Assembly: GCF_000829375.1 (NCBI RefSeq)
Contig: NZ_AP014624.1
Coordinates: 4,526,001 to 4,590,000 of the forward strand
Direction of reading: 5' to 3'
DNA length: 64,000 bases
From: Chryseobacterium sp. StRB126
GTDB taxonomy: Bacteria; Bacteroidota; Bacteroidia; Flavobacteriales; Weeksellaceae
Part shown: piece by piece, positions 18,222-27,307 of the stretch
Numbering within the stretch: position 1 is the stretch's first letter
Layout: each line of letters begins with the position of its first letter
Translations under genes and position numbers: made by a program
Notes under the pieces: generated by a model
The model's input: only the letters and a program-made list of their open reading frames with translations
Database searches by the model: none
Told to the model about the DNA's origin: nothing

Positions 18222-19358
18222 TTAACCTTTAAAAAACTTATTGATTATAGTTGCAATCCTTTCTTTTTCTTCTTCTGTGAGATTAGATCCCGATGGCAGA
18301 CACAATCCATCCTCAAATAATTTCTCAGAAATATTTGTTCCATAATAAGGAGCGTCAGCAAAAACAGGTTGTAAGTGCATAGGCTTCCAAAGCGGTCTTG
18401 ATTCAATATTATCTTCTAAAAATGCAAGCCTTAGATCTTCACGGTTTTTTCCTGTAATATCTGGATTAACAATAATTGCAGAAAGCCAATGGTTGGAATA
18501 AAAGTCTGTATTTGGCTCAGAGAAAACATCTACTCCGTCAATATCTTTAAAAATATCAACGTAAAAGCTATGCATTCCTCTTCTCGCTTCTATACGATCT
18601 TTCAATACTTCCATCTGGCCTCTTCCAATTCCGGCCACAATATTACTCATTCTGTAATTGAACCCGATATGAGAATGCTGATAGTGAGGAGCATTGTCAC
18701 GCGCCTGAGTTGATAGAAAAACAATTTTATCTTGATCTTCTTTTGTGTGGCATACTAATGCTCCACCACCTGAAGTCGTTATAATTTTATTTCCGTTGAA
18801 GCTCAAAACTCCGAAACGCCCGAAAGTTCCACAAGCCTGTCCTTTATATGTTGATCCTAAAGCTTCCGCAGCATCTTCAATAAGGTCTATTCCAAACTCT
18901 TTAGAAATAGCAGTAATCTCATCCATTTTTGCAGGCATTCCGTATAGGTGAACAACAATGATAGCTTTAGGTTTTTTACCTTTTTGAATCCTGACTTCAA
19001 TAGCTTCTCTTAATGCTTTTGGGCAGATGTTCCAGGTTTCTTTTTCACTATCAACAAAAACAGGAGTTGCTCCGCAATACGCAATAGGATTGGCAGATGC
19101 TGAAAATGTCATAGATTGACAGATCACTTCATCGCCGTATTGAACACCTGATTCAATTAACGCAAGGTGAATGGCCGCTGTTCCTGCAGATAGAGCTGCA
19201 ACTTTTACGTTTTTATTTAAAAAATTTTCTAAATCTTCTTCAAAGCCATTCACATTAGGACCTAACGGTGCAACCCAGTTTTCTTTGAATGCTTCGTTGA
19301 TATATTTTTGCTCGTTGCCTCCCATATGTGGTGAGGAAAGCCAGATTTTATTATTCAT
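18222..19358 (-). CDS. DegT/DnrJ/EryC1 sugar aminotransferase (PglE-like)
   Basis: This is a PLP enzyme that aminates a UDP-4-keto-6-deoxy sugar. The 378-residue protein begins IWLSSPHMGGNEQKYI, as in PglE-type enzymes. ALSAGTAAIHLAL binds the cofactor phosphate, Asp162 (IEDAAEALGS) contacts the pyridine nitrogen and Lys191 (SFNGNKIITTSGGG) forms the Schiff base. With the PglF-type dehydratase at the other end of the locus it would yield a UDP-4-amino-4,6-dideoxy sugar. The bacillosamine-type product is inferred from the presence of PglC- and PglF-like partners. Confidence 0.9.
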   Translation of the reverse strand: MNNKIWLSSPHMGGNEQKYINEAFKENWVAPLGPNVNGFEEDLENFLNKNVKVAALSAGTAAIHLALIESGVQYGDEVICQSMTFSASANPIAYCGATPVFVDSEKETWNICPKALREAIEVRIQKGKKPKAIIVVHLYGMPAKMDEITAISKEFGIDLIEDAAEALGSTYKGQACGTFGRFGVLSFNGNKIITTSGGGALVCHTKEDQDKIVFLSTQARDNAPHYQHSHIGFNYRMSNIVAGIGRGQMEVLKDRIEARRGMHSFYVDIFKDIDGVDVFSEPNTDFYSNHWLSAIIVNPDITGKNREDLRLAFLEDNIESRPLWKPMHLQPVFADAPYYGTNISEKLFEDGLCLPSGSNLTEEEKERIATIINKFFKG

Positions 19359-19370
19359 GTTTACGTATTT

Positions 19371-20393
19371 TTATTCACTGCGATATAATGGGAAAAAGCT
19401 ACTGTTTTTGTTACCTATTTTTTCTGACAGCTCGTTATATCTTTTCTCATTAATAATATATTGCCATACTTTAAATTCACATTGTTTATTAGAGAAACCG
19501 GATTTAAATCTAAAAAGTGAGTCTTCATCACTTCCTCCTACGCCGCCACCTAAATGTAAAGCTTCCATACCTGCATTATTTCCCAACAATCTAGCTTCAT
19601 CCAATATTAATTTCATTGGAGTTTCTCTTATATACTGTTCAGTGGTTCCCGCCAGATGATACTGCATTATTTTTTTTGTCATTGTAAAGATTGCGCCGGC
19701 AGTAACTTCTTCATTGTATTTAGCCAAGAGCAATTTACTGTCAAAGTTATCATTTTTAAGAAAAGAATTGAAATATTCTTTTGTAAAAAAATACCCCGGA
19801 GAAGCATTTACACGTTCCATTGTTTCATAATAAATGGAAACAAAAGCATCAATATCATTTTGGTCTTGAGCTTCAGTCACATAAAACTCTTTTCTTTTCA
19901 GCTGATTGATTTCAGATTTGTTTGATTTTCTGTATTGAGCTCTTTGCTGCTCTGGAGAAAGAGTAAGGTCAATCGCAATAGTTTTGTTAATGTCAATTAC
20001 TTTTCCAAAATCTTCAAAAAAAGAAGAATGCTCAATCAAAGGATGCAATCTAGAAAATGCAGAAACAATACCGTTCTCTTCACAATATGCATTAAATGAT
20101 TCTTTGAAAAAAGAGCTGAACTCTGGATCAAAATTAAAATCTTCTTTGTTTGTGACTGGCCCTGCATATCCGTACACTGATGTACAGTCAAAGAGACCTG
20201 TTTCTCCTATTGGTCTTATAACCAAAGGTAATGCAATAAATTCCTGATCGTTATAAGCTACAAAAAGTTTACTGTTAAAAGTATTATCTATTGAATGATA
20301 AAATGAAGTATGATGGAAATCATAGACATTTGAGGACTTAACCACTTTATTCCATTCAGGCAGTAATTGATCAATAATCTCAAATCTATACAT
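19371..20393 (-). CDS. FemAB/GNAT-fold acyltransferase-like protein
   Basis: This is a 340-residue protein with the double-GNAT layout of FemAB-related proteins (PF13480-like): FHHTSFYHSIDNTFNSK in the first half, and AQYRKSNKSEINQLKRKE, YFTKEYFNSFLKN and AGAIFTMTKKIMQYHLAGT in the second. Relatives join amino acids or acyl groups to amino sugars or lipid-linked glycans. ATG at 20393 overlaps the previous gene by 8 bp, so it is coupled to the PLP-like gene. A role in decorating the amino sugar with an acyl or aminoacyl group is inferred from position. Confidence 0.72.
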   Translation of the reverse strand: MYRFEIIDQLLPEWNKVVKSSNVYDFHHTSFYHSIDNTFNSKLFVAYNDQEFIALPLVIRPIGETGLFDCTSVYGYAGPVTNKEDFNFDPEFSSFFKESFNAYCEENGIVSAFSRLHPLIEHSSFFEDFGKVIDINKTIAIDLTLSPEQQRAQYRKSNKSEINQLKRKEFYVTEAQDQNDIDAFVSIYYETMERVNASPGYFFTKEYFNSFLKNDNFDSKLLLAKYNEEVTAGAIFTMTKKIMQYHLAGTTEQYIRETPMKLILDEARLLGNNAGMEALHLGGGVGGSDEDSLFRFKSGFSNKQCEFKVWQYIINEKRYNELSEKIGNKNSSFFPLYRSE

Positions 20394-21402
20394 TTTCAAA
20401 AAAACTGTTTATTTTGTTAGCTATATGTTTAATTTCTTCAGAAGAATATCTAAAATCCATGTGAACACATAATATTCTATTCTGTAAGTTTTTATCTCTT
20501 TCAAAAATTTGATCAGGCCATAAAACAGCCGGAAAAATTTTATTTTTAATCAGATATTCTCTTAATTGATCTCTTATTTCTTGGTTTTCACAATAAAGAA
20601 TAAGGCAAAACCCATTGTTTTTATTAGCTACTTTAAACTGTTCAGATCGCAAAAGTGTTTCAACTCCCAGGATAATGTTTTCATTAGTGGCTGCAATTAA
20701 ATTCTCTATAGAGTATGTCTGTAACTGAGCAATTGCCTGATCAGGTAAAAGAGAATCCGTAGCATGGTCTTCAAAAATATGTTCTGCCTCTTGATAATAT
20801 TTTCTGTACAGATCATTATGCTCCAATTTACCTTCCAGATATTCTGTTTTGAGAAACATTGCTGTTAACTTCTTTTGATAGGTTTGTACGGCTGTTTGTG
20901 TAACTTGTAAATCGTCTGAAAAAGATTCTCCTTCTTTTAATATGCAGAAACCACCCGCTCCTATAGGGATTTGTTTTCGTAATGATCCAAAATAATAATC
21001 TGCAGATGATTGATTACTGCTCAATAAATCATGGGTTATATCTTCTATGGTCACTGTATTTTTAAGAAAATCAAGGTTCGCTTTCTTGATTCCAAAAAAA
21101 TTAACATTAACGATTACTGATCCGGGATTATCTTCCCAAATAATTTCATGATCTTCCAGAGGATTATATTCGTAAAGAGTAATCTCAGCATCTAAGTCCT
21201 TACAAAATGTTACTACTTCATGACAATAATAACTGGGAAACCCTACTTTTTTCCAGCCATATTTTGATATACCGAATTTAAGCAGGTTATAGATCGCTAC
21301 TCTTCCGGAAAAAAACAAAGTCAAATTACTTTGGCTAAGAAATTGACTTTGTTTTTTTTCTGAATAAATAAAATGAAAGTCTGAACCAAATTCTTTATTC
21401 AT
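20386..21402 (-). CDS. Divergent PLP-aminotransferase-fold protein
   Basis: This 338-residue protein is a remote relative of the DegT/DnrJ/EryC1 family. FFSGRVAIYNLLKF stands where the phosphate-binding segment would be, Asp121 (IEDITHDLLSS) matches the cofactor Asp, and Lys143 in SLRKQIPIGAGGF is at the Schiff-base position, within a motif two residues shorter than the usual SxNxxK. It may still be catalytic, but I cannot name a substrate. The gene lies between a GNAT (2 bp gap) and the FemAB-like gene (8 bp overlap), forming a tight three-gene module. ATG at 21402 was chosen over an upstream TTG inside the previous gene. Confidence 0.7.
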   Translation of the reverse strand: MNKEFGSDFHFIYSEKKQSQFLSQSNLTLFFSGRVAIYNLLKFGISKYGWKKVGFPSYYCHEVVTFCKDLDAEITLYEYNPLEDHEIIWEDNPGSVIVNVNFFGIKKANLDFLKNTVTIEDITHDLLSSNQSSADYYFGSLRKQIPIGAGGFCILKEGESFSDDLQVTQTAVQTYQKKLTAMFLKTEYLEGKLEHNDLYRKYYQEAEHIFEDHATDSLLPDQAIAQLQTYSIENLIAATNENIILGVETLLRSEQFKVANKNNGFCLILYCENQEIRDQLREYLIKNKIFPAVLWPDQIFERDKNLQNRILCVHMDFRYSSEEIKHIANKINSFFENV

Positions 21403-21404
21403 TA

Positions 21405-21965
21405 TTATTTTTTCCAATAATTATTTTCTTCAATAAGTTTGAAATAATCATCACGGGTAATTCCTACTACAACTTCGTCCCACCATTCATTTTTTCTGAA
21501 GTAATGATTTTTTTTGATTCCTTCTACTACCCAACCACATTTTTTTGTGTATACTCCGATGGATGCTTCATTATAAGAGATCATTGAACCGTTCATTCTC
21601 ATAAGTCCCAATTCTTCAAAAGCATAACGGTTCATAGCCATGATGGTATCTACACCATATCCTTTTCCCCTCATGTCTTTATCTCCTAATAGCATTCCAT
21701 GAAAACCGTTTCTGTCTTTCCAGTTTACATTTACAAGATTGGCCATTCCAATAAGACCTAAATCTTCAGTATCGATTGCAAATCTTTGATTATTGGAATT
21801 TAATGATAATGTTTCAAACCATTTTTCCTGATCATTCTTATTTGATGGAAAATGCCATCCACCTAACATATAATTAATTTCAGGATCATTCGACCATTTA
21901 TGAAGCAGTTCTAAATCTTCTCTTTCTATTGCTCTTAGCACAACTTTCTTCCCTCTGATGTTCAT
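21405..21965 (-). CDS. GNAT-family N-acetyltransferase (PseH/RimJ-like)
   Basis: This is a single-domain 186-residue GNAT. VVLRAIEREDLELLHKWSND is the typical first strand and helix of the RimJ/RimL/PseH group; GMLLGDKDMRGKGYGVDTI holds the acetyl-CoA phosphate-binding R/GxGxG/A turn; INEASIGVYTKKCGWVVEG-like sequence ends the fold. Directly downstream of a PglC-like transferase, it probably acetylates the 4-amino group made by the PglE-like enzyme, the job done by PglD or PseH elsewhere. That substrate is inferred from context. Confidence 0.82.
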   Translation of the reverse strand: MNIRGKKVVLRAIEREDLELLHKWSNDPEINYMLGGWHFPSNKNDQEKWFETLSLNSNNQRFAIDTEDLGLIGMANLVNVNWKDRNGFHGMLLGDKDMRGKGYGVDTIMAMNRYAFEELGLMRMNGSMISYNEASIGVYTKKCGWVVEGIKKNHYFRKNEWWDEVVVGITRDDYFKLIEENNYWKK

Positions 21966-21968
21966 ATT

Positions 21969-22607
21969 TTATTTTTTAAAATGATTTTTACTTAAATTTC
22001 TACTTATTCCGAGATCATCAACCTCGTCTACTGTCTGTCCGTTTACAATTGTTGATGATTTGAACAAAACTGATTTTACAGTCAAAAATATTATTTTAAT
22101 ATCAAGTCCAAAAGAAATATTCTCAACATAATAAACGTCATTGTTAAATCTTTCAGAAAATTTCATCTGATTTCTTCCTTTAACCTGAGCAAGCCCGGTA
22201 ATTCCAGGACGTACCAGATGTCTTCTTTTATGAAAATCTGAATAAAATTCCAAGTATTCCGGGAGTAATGGTCTTGGTCCTATAAGGCTCATTTCTCCTT
22301 TAAAGATATTAAAAAGCTGAGGAAGCTCATCTAAAGACGTTTTTCTTACAAAAGCACCAAATGATGTTAGTCTTTCCGTATCCGGCAAGAGATCTCCATT
22401 ATCATCTTTTTTATCGTTCATTGTTTTGAACTTGATAATTTCAAAGATTTTATCATTTTTCCCTGCTCTTTTCTGAAAGAAAAATGGCTTTCCGTTATTA
22501 ACGATCAATAACCCTAACATTACAAAAATGAAAACAGGACTAAAAACAATTAAAAAAATTAATGAAAAAGTAAAATCAATAACTCTCTTGAAAAACAATT
22601 TATACAT
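21969..22607 (-). CDS. Initiating sugar transferase (PglC-like phosphoglycosyl transferase)
   Basis: This 212-residue monotopic membrane enzyme moves a sugar phosphate from a UDP-sugar to undecaprenyl phosphate, starting the glycan repeat unit at the inner face of the membrane. The reentrant N-terminal helix (about 10-36), FFQKRAGKNDKIFEIIKFKTM, the Asp-Glu dyad in RKTSLDELPQLFNIFKGEMS, LIGPRPLLPEYL and RPGITGLAQVKGRN are all typical of PglC. A 30-residue C-terminal extension follows. Its start overlaps the preceding glycosyltransferase gene by 8 bp, so the initiating enzyme and an early glycosyltransferase are coupled. Confidence 0.92.
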   Translation of the reverse strand: MYKLFFKRVIDFTFSLIFLIVFSPVFIFVMLGLLIVNNGKPFFFQKRAGKNDKIFEIIKFKTMNDKKDDNGDLLPDTERLTSFGAFVRKTSLDELPQLFNIFKGEMSLIGPRPLLPEYLEFYSDFHKRRHLVRPGITGLAQVKGRNQMKFSERFNNDVYYVENISFGLDIKIIFLTVKSVLFKSSTIVNGQTVDEVDDLGISRNLSKNHFKK

Positions 22608-23763
22608 TTGTGTTTATTTTTTCGTTTACCAACAATCTGTTATACTCATCTAAAAGAGCCTTCCATACAAAATTCTGATCATATCTTTCTTCAATCATCT
22701 TTTTTGCCTTTGACTTCATTTTCAAATAATTTTCTTTATTATTAATCATTTGTTCCATGGCCTCCTGAAGTTTTTCAACATTTCTGGAGGGAACAATCAA
22801 TCCATTTTCTTGTTGAACAATAATTTCATTGCATCCATTAATATCTGATACTACACAGGGAAGTTCCATAGCCCCAGCCTGCATTACTACGTTAGGAAAC
22901 CCTTCTCTGTAACTGGGAAAAGCCAAAGCATCCGAAATTAAAAAGTAAGGTCTTACATCTTTTTGAAAACCTACTGTAATAATATTTTCATTGCTTTGTA
23001 TTTCTTCATAAGTATCTTTATCCAAAGGATCAAGCTCTTCTTCAAATGTCCCTACCAGCAAAAGCTTGATATTTCTATTTTTTATTCCTGTAAAGGCTTT
23101 AATAAGTTCATTAATACCTTTATCTCCTACAATTCTTCCAACAAAAATAAAGACAAAATCATCTTTTTCAATATTCAATTCTTTTTTTAACAGATCTGTA
23201 ACATTACCGCTGATTTTTTTTTCGCTATAATGATCTAAATCTATACCATTTACATTTCCATTGGCAATAACCTTTAAAGGTTTAGCCGTTATATTAAATT
23301 TTTTCAAATCAGATTCAACACCTTTTCCCTCAGGATAAATATTGGTTGCAGCCCAGCACAGGAGTTGATCCATTTTTATAAGAAGTTTCTGCATGGGACC
23401 TGTTCTTGTTGGAAAGATAAGCCCTGTAAAGGTATGCATACGTATGGGAACTCCTGCCATTTTCCCAGCTAACATAGACAATAGCCCTGCCTTAGGTGTA
23501 ATAGAGTGTATAATGGTGGGTTTTACCTTCTTTAAATAAAAATATAATTTTATCAACGATACAAGATCCTTGAGAGGTGATATTTTACGCTGCATCTCTA
23601 TTGGAAAAATCTTAACATTTTCACGTTCTACTAATTCTTCCAGATAAGAGCTTTCCCCAGAAACTGCTGTGATATCAAAAGAATTCCCCAAGAACTTAAG
23701 CTGTCCTTTAAGTAAAATATTCATTGATTCAGGAATTGTTGAGGTTCTAATAAGTTTAATCAT
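22600..23763 (-). CDS. Glycosyltransferase family 4 (PglA-like)
   Basis: This is a 387-residue GT-B enzyme of family 4. KLIRTSTIPESMNILLKGQLKFL begins the acceptor domain, as in PglA-like N-acetylgalactosaminyltransferases; FIFVGRIVGDKGINELIKAF starts the donor domain; and SYREGFPNVVMQAGAMELPCV is the EX7E-type donor-binding motif. ATG at 23763 fits both the family start and the 2-bp spacing after the upstream gene; a longer frame would run far into that gene. It probably adds the second sugar onto the PglC product. Donor sugar not determinable. Confidence 0.9.
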   Translation of the reverse strand: MIKLIRTSTIPESMNILLKGQLKFLGNSFDITAVSGESSYLEELVERENVKIFPIEMQRKISPLKDLVSLIKLYFYLKKVKPTIIHSITPKAGLLSMLAGKMAGVPIRMHTFTGLIFPTRTGPMQKLLIKMDQLLCWAATNIYPEGKGVESDLKKFNITAKPLKVIANGNVNGIDLDHYSEKKISGNVTDLLKKELNIEKDDFVFIFVGRIVGDKGINELIKAFTGIKNRNIKLLLVGTFEEELDPLDKDTYEEIQSNENIITVGFQKDVRPYFLISDALAFPSYREGFPNVVMQAGAMELPCVVSDINGCNEIIVQQENGLIVPSRNVEKLQEAMEQMINNKENYLKMKSKAKKMIEERYDQNFVWKALLDEYNRLLVNEKINTNV

Positions 23764-23765
23764 AT

Positions 23766-24806
23766 TTATTCTAACAATAAAAGTCCTTTCATATATAAAG
23801 TTATCTGAATCACAAATAAAAATAAAAAGTAGGCAAGAGTCCATTTTTTAATTTTATAGGGGATCAGCCTGTCTCCAAGCAGACATACTACAAAAAGAAT
23901 TTTAGCAAAAAGTGAAATTCTTTCAAAGACTGTCAGCTGGATAAGAAATATGTTCATCAATATAGAAACAATGAAAAGAATTTTCACCCATACGCTTTCA
24001 TTATTTCTTTTATACTTGAAAAACAAAAACAGTATCATAAAGATGTACCAGCTGAATTTTAAAAAGCTGGCAAAAATGATTTTACCATCTTTTTGGGTAA
24101 GGGTATAATAATAATCTTTAACAAGGGCATAATGTTGAATTTTACCAATGATAGGAATCGGGCTATACTCTATCTCATCTTTCAGGTATGGAAATAAAAT
24201 AAATGGAAATAGAAGTCCAACAAATGAAGCAATCCATACCACATAAATCCATCGCATTTTAAATTTTAAGAATACAAAAAGTACAACATACATCCAGGAG
24301 CTAAAATGGGTGAGAACCGAGATCAAATAACTCCCTAAAGCTTTTATTCTTTTGTTTTCAAGGTACAGGTAAATAGCAAGATATATAAATGCAATACTAT
24401 GCAGATTTCTTACCCCTGAAAGCAGACCTGAAAAGCTAATAGCAGAAAGTAAAAACAAATATGAAAATACATTTTTCTTCTGGTCTCCCAAAATCAGAAA
24501 ACTGAGTTTAAGAATAATCAATACAGTTGTATAAGTTATAAATCCCAGAAATACATTTACAGAAATTCCAAGTTTACTGAAAATGTATAAGTATATTGGA
24601 ATTAGAAAATCTGGAAGATTCTTTACAAAAGTAAAAAATTCACTGACTGAAAAATCTTTAAAATAATTATAAAATGTATAGAAACGATACAAATCGTCAT
24701 ACGCTGCCGGAGGATTTGTAATGGATACAGATATTAAAGCAAAAAGCCCGGGAATAAAGTATAATAAAAAATCTGGCTTACTGGATATGTATTTGTTGAT
24801 GTCCAT
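23766..24806 (-). CDS. EpsG-family/Wzy-like multipass membrane protein
   Basis: This 346-residue integral membrane protein has about nine or ten hydrophobic segments. SITNPPAAYDDLYRFYTFYNY and SGVRNLHSIAFIYLAIYLYLE resemble EpsG-type proteins, which are thought to polymerise polysaccharide repeat units. It sits among glycosyltransferases, with 11 bp to the upstream gene end and 2 bp to the next start. A second EpsG-like gene lies at 28691-29785, so only one of the two may be the true polymerase. I used ATG at 24806 rather than the TTG five codons earlier. Confidence 0.75.
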   Translation of the reverse strand: MDINKYISSKPDFLLYFIPGLFALISVSITNPPAAYDDLYRFYTFYNYFKDFSVSEFFTFVKNLPDFLIPIYLYIFSKLGISVNVFLGFITYTTVLIILKLSFLILGDQKKNVFSYLFLLSAISFSGLLSGVRNLHSIAFIYLAIYLYLENKRIKALGSYLISVLTHFSSWMYVVLFVFLKFKMRWIYVVWIASFVGLLFPFILFPYLKDEIEYSPIPIIGKIQHYALVKDYYYTLTQKDGKIIFASFLKFSWYIFMILFLFFKYKRNNESVWVKILFIVSILMNIFLIQLTVFERISLFAKILFVVCLLGDRLIPYKIKKWTLAYFLFLFVIQITLYMKGLLLLE

Positions 24807-24817
24807 TAAACTTTTTT

Positions 24818-25888
24818 TCAATTACAATAAATATCTATCGTTCTATCTACCAATTTTTTAATATCATATTGTTGAGCCTTAACCTTTCCTTTAAAAGCAA
24901 TTTCTTTGTAATAAGCTTCATTCTCCAAACTCAAAATACGTTCTTTCAAAGCATCAGTATTTCCTTTTTCAAATACTATTCCTCCTCCTGAGACTACCTG
25001 TGCAAGCCCTTCAACATCAGAAGCAACAAGAGGTATTCCACAAGCCATTGCTTCTACAGCGGCAATTCCAAACCCTTCATAATGTGAGCTCAACACAGCA
25101 ATATTACTCATTTTATATAAAGAATATACATCTGATCTTATTCCTAAGAAATGCACTCTATTTTGTAAGCCGAGAGCTTCAACCAATTGTTTAAGTTTAT
25201 CTTCACGCTCTCCACCTCCCACTAAAATTAATTTATATTTTTCTGGCAAAGAAGATAATGTCTTGATAAGTGTATCATGATCTTTCTGCTCACGGAAACC
25301 CGCCACCATCATTAATAAAATATCAGTTTCCTTAAATCTGAATGTTTCTTTATTATGTGGTTTTGCATTATTTATTTTAGCAATATCAACACCGTTCTCT
25401 ATAACGATCAACTTATTCTCCTTAATCGCCAGTTTATTTATTAAAACTTCTTTTACTTCTGGCGTAATACATATTATTTTATCATAAAAGCTGTAGATAA
25501 ACCGCTCCAGAGTTTTCAGTTTATTATTTTTCAGTCTTCTATTAGAAGTATTATGTTCTGTAAATATAAATTTTTGTTTTTTCCAGCAAAAAATTCTTGC
25601 TAATGCAGCAAAATATTGTGCAGGAAAAAGGTGAACATGAACTACATTATATTTAAACAGATAAGGGATAATTTTTAAAATATAAAATGGATTATAAAAC
25701 GATCTTCCGAGTGAATATATATTACAGCAGTTTTTCTCTTCCAATTCAGCATAAAAAGGGGTCTTTTCTCCATTCAGCAAAAGTACATCAACTTCATTGC
25801 TTCTTTCTACCAATAACGGAACTGTATCAACTATTAATTTTTCTGCACCGCCCGCCCCCAGACTGTCTATAATATGCAAGATTTTCAT
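24818..25888 (-). CDS. Glycosyltransferase family 4
   Basis: This is a 356-residue retaining GT-B enzyme. MKILHIIDSLGAGGAEKLIVD is the classic GT4 start with its glycine-rich loop; ENGVDIAKINN and LLMMVAGFREQKDHDTLIK mark the donor domain; HYEGFGIAAVEAMACGIPLV is the EX7E motif. Its start overlaps the previous gene by four bases (ATGA), so they are translationally coupled. It would extend the lipid-linked repeat unit in the cytoplasm. Donor and acceptor unknown. Confidence 0.92.
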   Translation of the reverse strand: MKILHIIDSLGAGGAEKLIVDTVPLLVERSNEVDVLLLNGEKTPFYAELEEKNCCNIYSLGRSFYNPFYILKIIPYLFKYNVVHVHLFPAQYFAALARIFCWKKQKFIFTEHNTSNRRLKNNKLKTLERFIYSFYDKIICITPEVKEVLINKLAIKENKLIVIENGVDIAKINNAKPHNKETFRFKETDILLMMVAGFREQKDHDTLIKTLSSLPEKYKLILVGGGEREDKLKQLVEALGLQNRVHFLGIRSDVYSLYKMSNIAVLSSHYEGFGIAAVEAMACGIPLVASDVEGLAQVVSGGGIVFEKGNTDALKERILSLENEAYYKEIAFKGKVKAQQYDIKKLVDRTIDIYCN

Positions 25889-26751
25889 TTAGGATCTTTT
25901 ATTAAAAATATTAAACTTAACGGCAGTCCTATCAAAGAAAGAAAAGGGTTTATATTATTCCACTTCTCTGAAAATGTTTTTGGAGAGAACCTGGCAAATC
26001 GCCAGTAATTCATATTTGCTTTTATTTTTTGAGTAAAAGGAACAGGCATCTTTGACAACTCTGAATAAAAAAGAGTAGCATATTCAGGAGAGTTTTTTCT
26101 TATTTTAAAAATATTATTTGACAATCCTCCTTCCAGGTATTCAGCAATATATATAATTTTATTAAACCAAAGAAATTTATAATCCAGAGCAACTCTGAAC
26201 CATAGTAAGCCTTCTGTACAAAATTTTTCATTTTTTACGGGAAAAGGATATTTTCTGATGATCTCTGTTCTTATTACTTCAGCCATGTCTCCTTTCATCC
26301 TATAAGTATATCTGAAATCTAATGCATTGGCATGAATATCGTTAAATTCTTCTTTTGAACCAATGAATTCTTTTTCAGAATATCCTTTTCTTCCTGATAT
26401 TCCGGCATATCTTTCATTTCCTTGAACTTCTTTATATTTTTGAGCAATTATTTTTGTTGCATCATCAGTAAGATAATCGTCGCTATCAACAATGAAAAAC
26501 AGCTCTCCGTTGGCTAATTCAGCACCTTTGTTGATAGCGATATGTTTTCCGGAATTTGTTTGTTTATGATAAATAATATTAATCCTATTTTCTTCCACAA
26601 AACCTTTAATCACAGCCTCCGTATTATCAGAAGAACCATCATCTACAATTATCCATTCAAAATTTTGTGCCTCCTGCCCACATAAGCTATCATATAATCT
26701 TTTTAGCAAAGATCCTCTGTTATAGGCTGGCGTGAAAATTGTTATAAGCAT
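25885..26751 (-). CDS. Glycosyltransferase family 2
   Basis: This is a 288-residue GT-A enzyme. LITIFTPAYNRGSLLKRLYDSL and WIIVDDGSSDNTEAV form the nucleotide-binding part, and GELFFIVDSDDYLTDDAT contains the metal-binding DxD-type motif. SGKHIAINKGAELANGE lies between them. The C-terminal 90 residues are hydrophobic in places (FLSLIGLPLSLIFLIKD) and may touch the membrane. It is a probable repeat-unit glycosyltransferase; donor sugar unknown. Confidence 0.92.
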   Translation of the reverse strand: MLITIFTPAYNRGSLLKRLYDSLCGQEAQNFEWIIVDDGSSDNTEAVIKGFVEENRINIIYHKQTNSGKHIAINKGAELANGELFFIVDSDDYLTDDATKIIAQKYKEVQGNERYAGISGRKGYSEKEFIGSKEEFNDIHANALDFRYTYRMKGDMAEVIRTEIIRKYPFPVKNEKFCTEGLLWFRVALDYKFLWFNKIIYIAEYLEGGLSNNIFKIRKNSPEYATLFYSELSKMPVPFTQKIKANMNYWRFARFSPKTFSEKWNNINPFLSLIGLPLSLIFLIKDPK

Positions 26752-26755
26752 TTTT

Positions 26756-27304
26756 TTAATTTTCGAATCTGTTATTGACGTATCTTCCTGGATTATTAAA
26801 ATTCAAAACTTTAGCATAATTTCCAGCAGCAGTAGCATTTTCAGGAATATCCTTAATTACTACACTACCTGCACCAATGGTTGAATTACTTCCGATTTTC
26901 ACATTTTCTATAATACACACGTTAGGACCAATATACACATTGTCTCCTATTACAGCAGCATTATTTTCATTAGCACCTATACTTACATATTGAGACAGAT
27001 TGACATTATTCCCGATTATAGTTGTAGGATTAATCACTAATGGTCCGGAATGTCCTAAATAAAATCCATATCCAATCTTTGTTTTATGGCTGATATCAAT
27101 TCTGTATCTAATACGTTTGAAATTTAAGATGACAAAACATATTTTATGAAATAATGGATTTCTGTGCTGGCAAAGCCTCATCCAAACAGAATAATTAAAT
27201 CCTCTATTAATCAAATATTGAATTAAAAAAGATCTCAATGAATAATTACCTGTATATCTGTATAAATCAGATTTAATGTACTTTATTATTTTCTTTCTAT
27301 TCAT
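26756..27304 (-). CDS. Hexapeptide-repeat O-acetyltransferase (serine acetyltransferase-like)
   Basis: This 182-residue protein has a CysE-like left-handed beta-helix: YRIDISHKTKIGYGFYLGHSG, with catalytic-type His residues, then NLSQYVSIGANEN, IGDNVYIGPNVCII and STIGAGSVVIKDIPENATAAG. The N-terminal helical part is shorter than in true serine acetyltransferases, and the position inside a glycan locus suggests it acetylates a sugar hydroxyl or amino group. It could alternatively be the N-acetyltransferase of the amino-sugar pathway (PglD role). It lies 4 bp upstream of the GT2 start. Confidence 0.85.
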   Translation of the reverse strand: MNRKKIIKYIKSDLYRYTGNYSLRSFLIQYLINRGFNYSVWMRLCQHRNPLFHKICFVILNFKRIRYRIDISHKTKIGYGFYLGHSGPLVINPTTIIGNNVNLSQYVSIGANENNAAVIGDNVYIGPNVCIIENVKIGSNSTIGAGSVVIKDIPENATAAGNYAKVLNFNNPGRYVNNRFEN

Positions 27305-27307
27305 ACT

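Noticed and set aside
19171..20247. Long plus-strand frames opposite the aminotransferase and FemAB-like genes
   Set aside because: They are antisense to well-supported genes, begin at poor starts and have no family resemblance.
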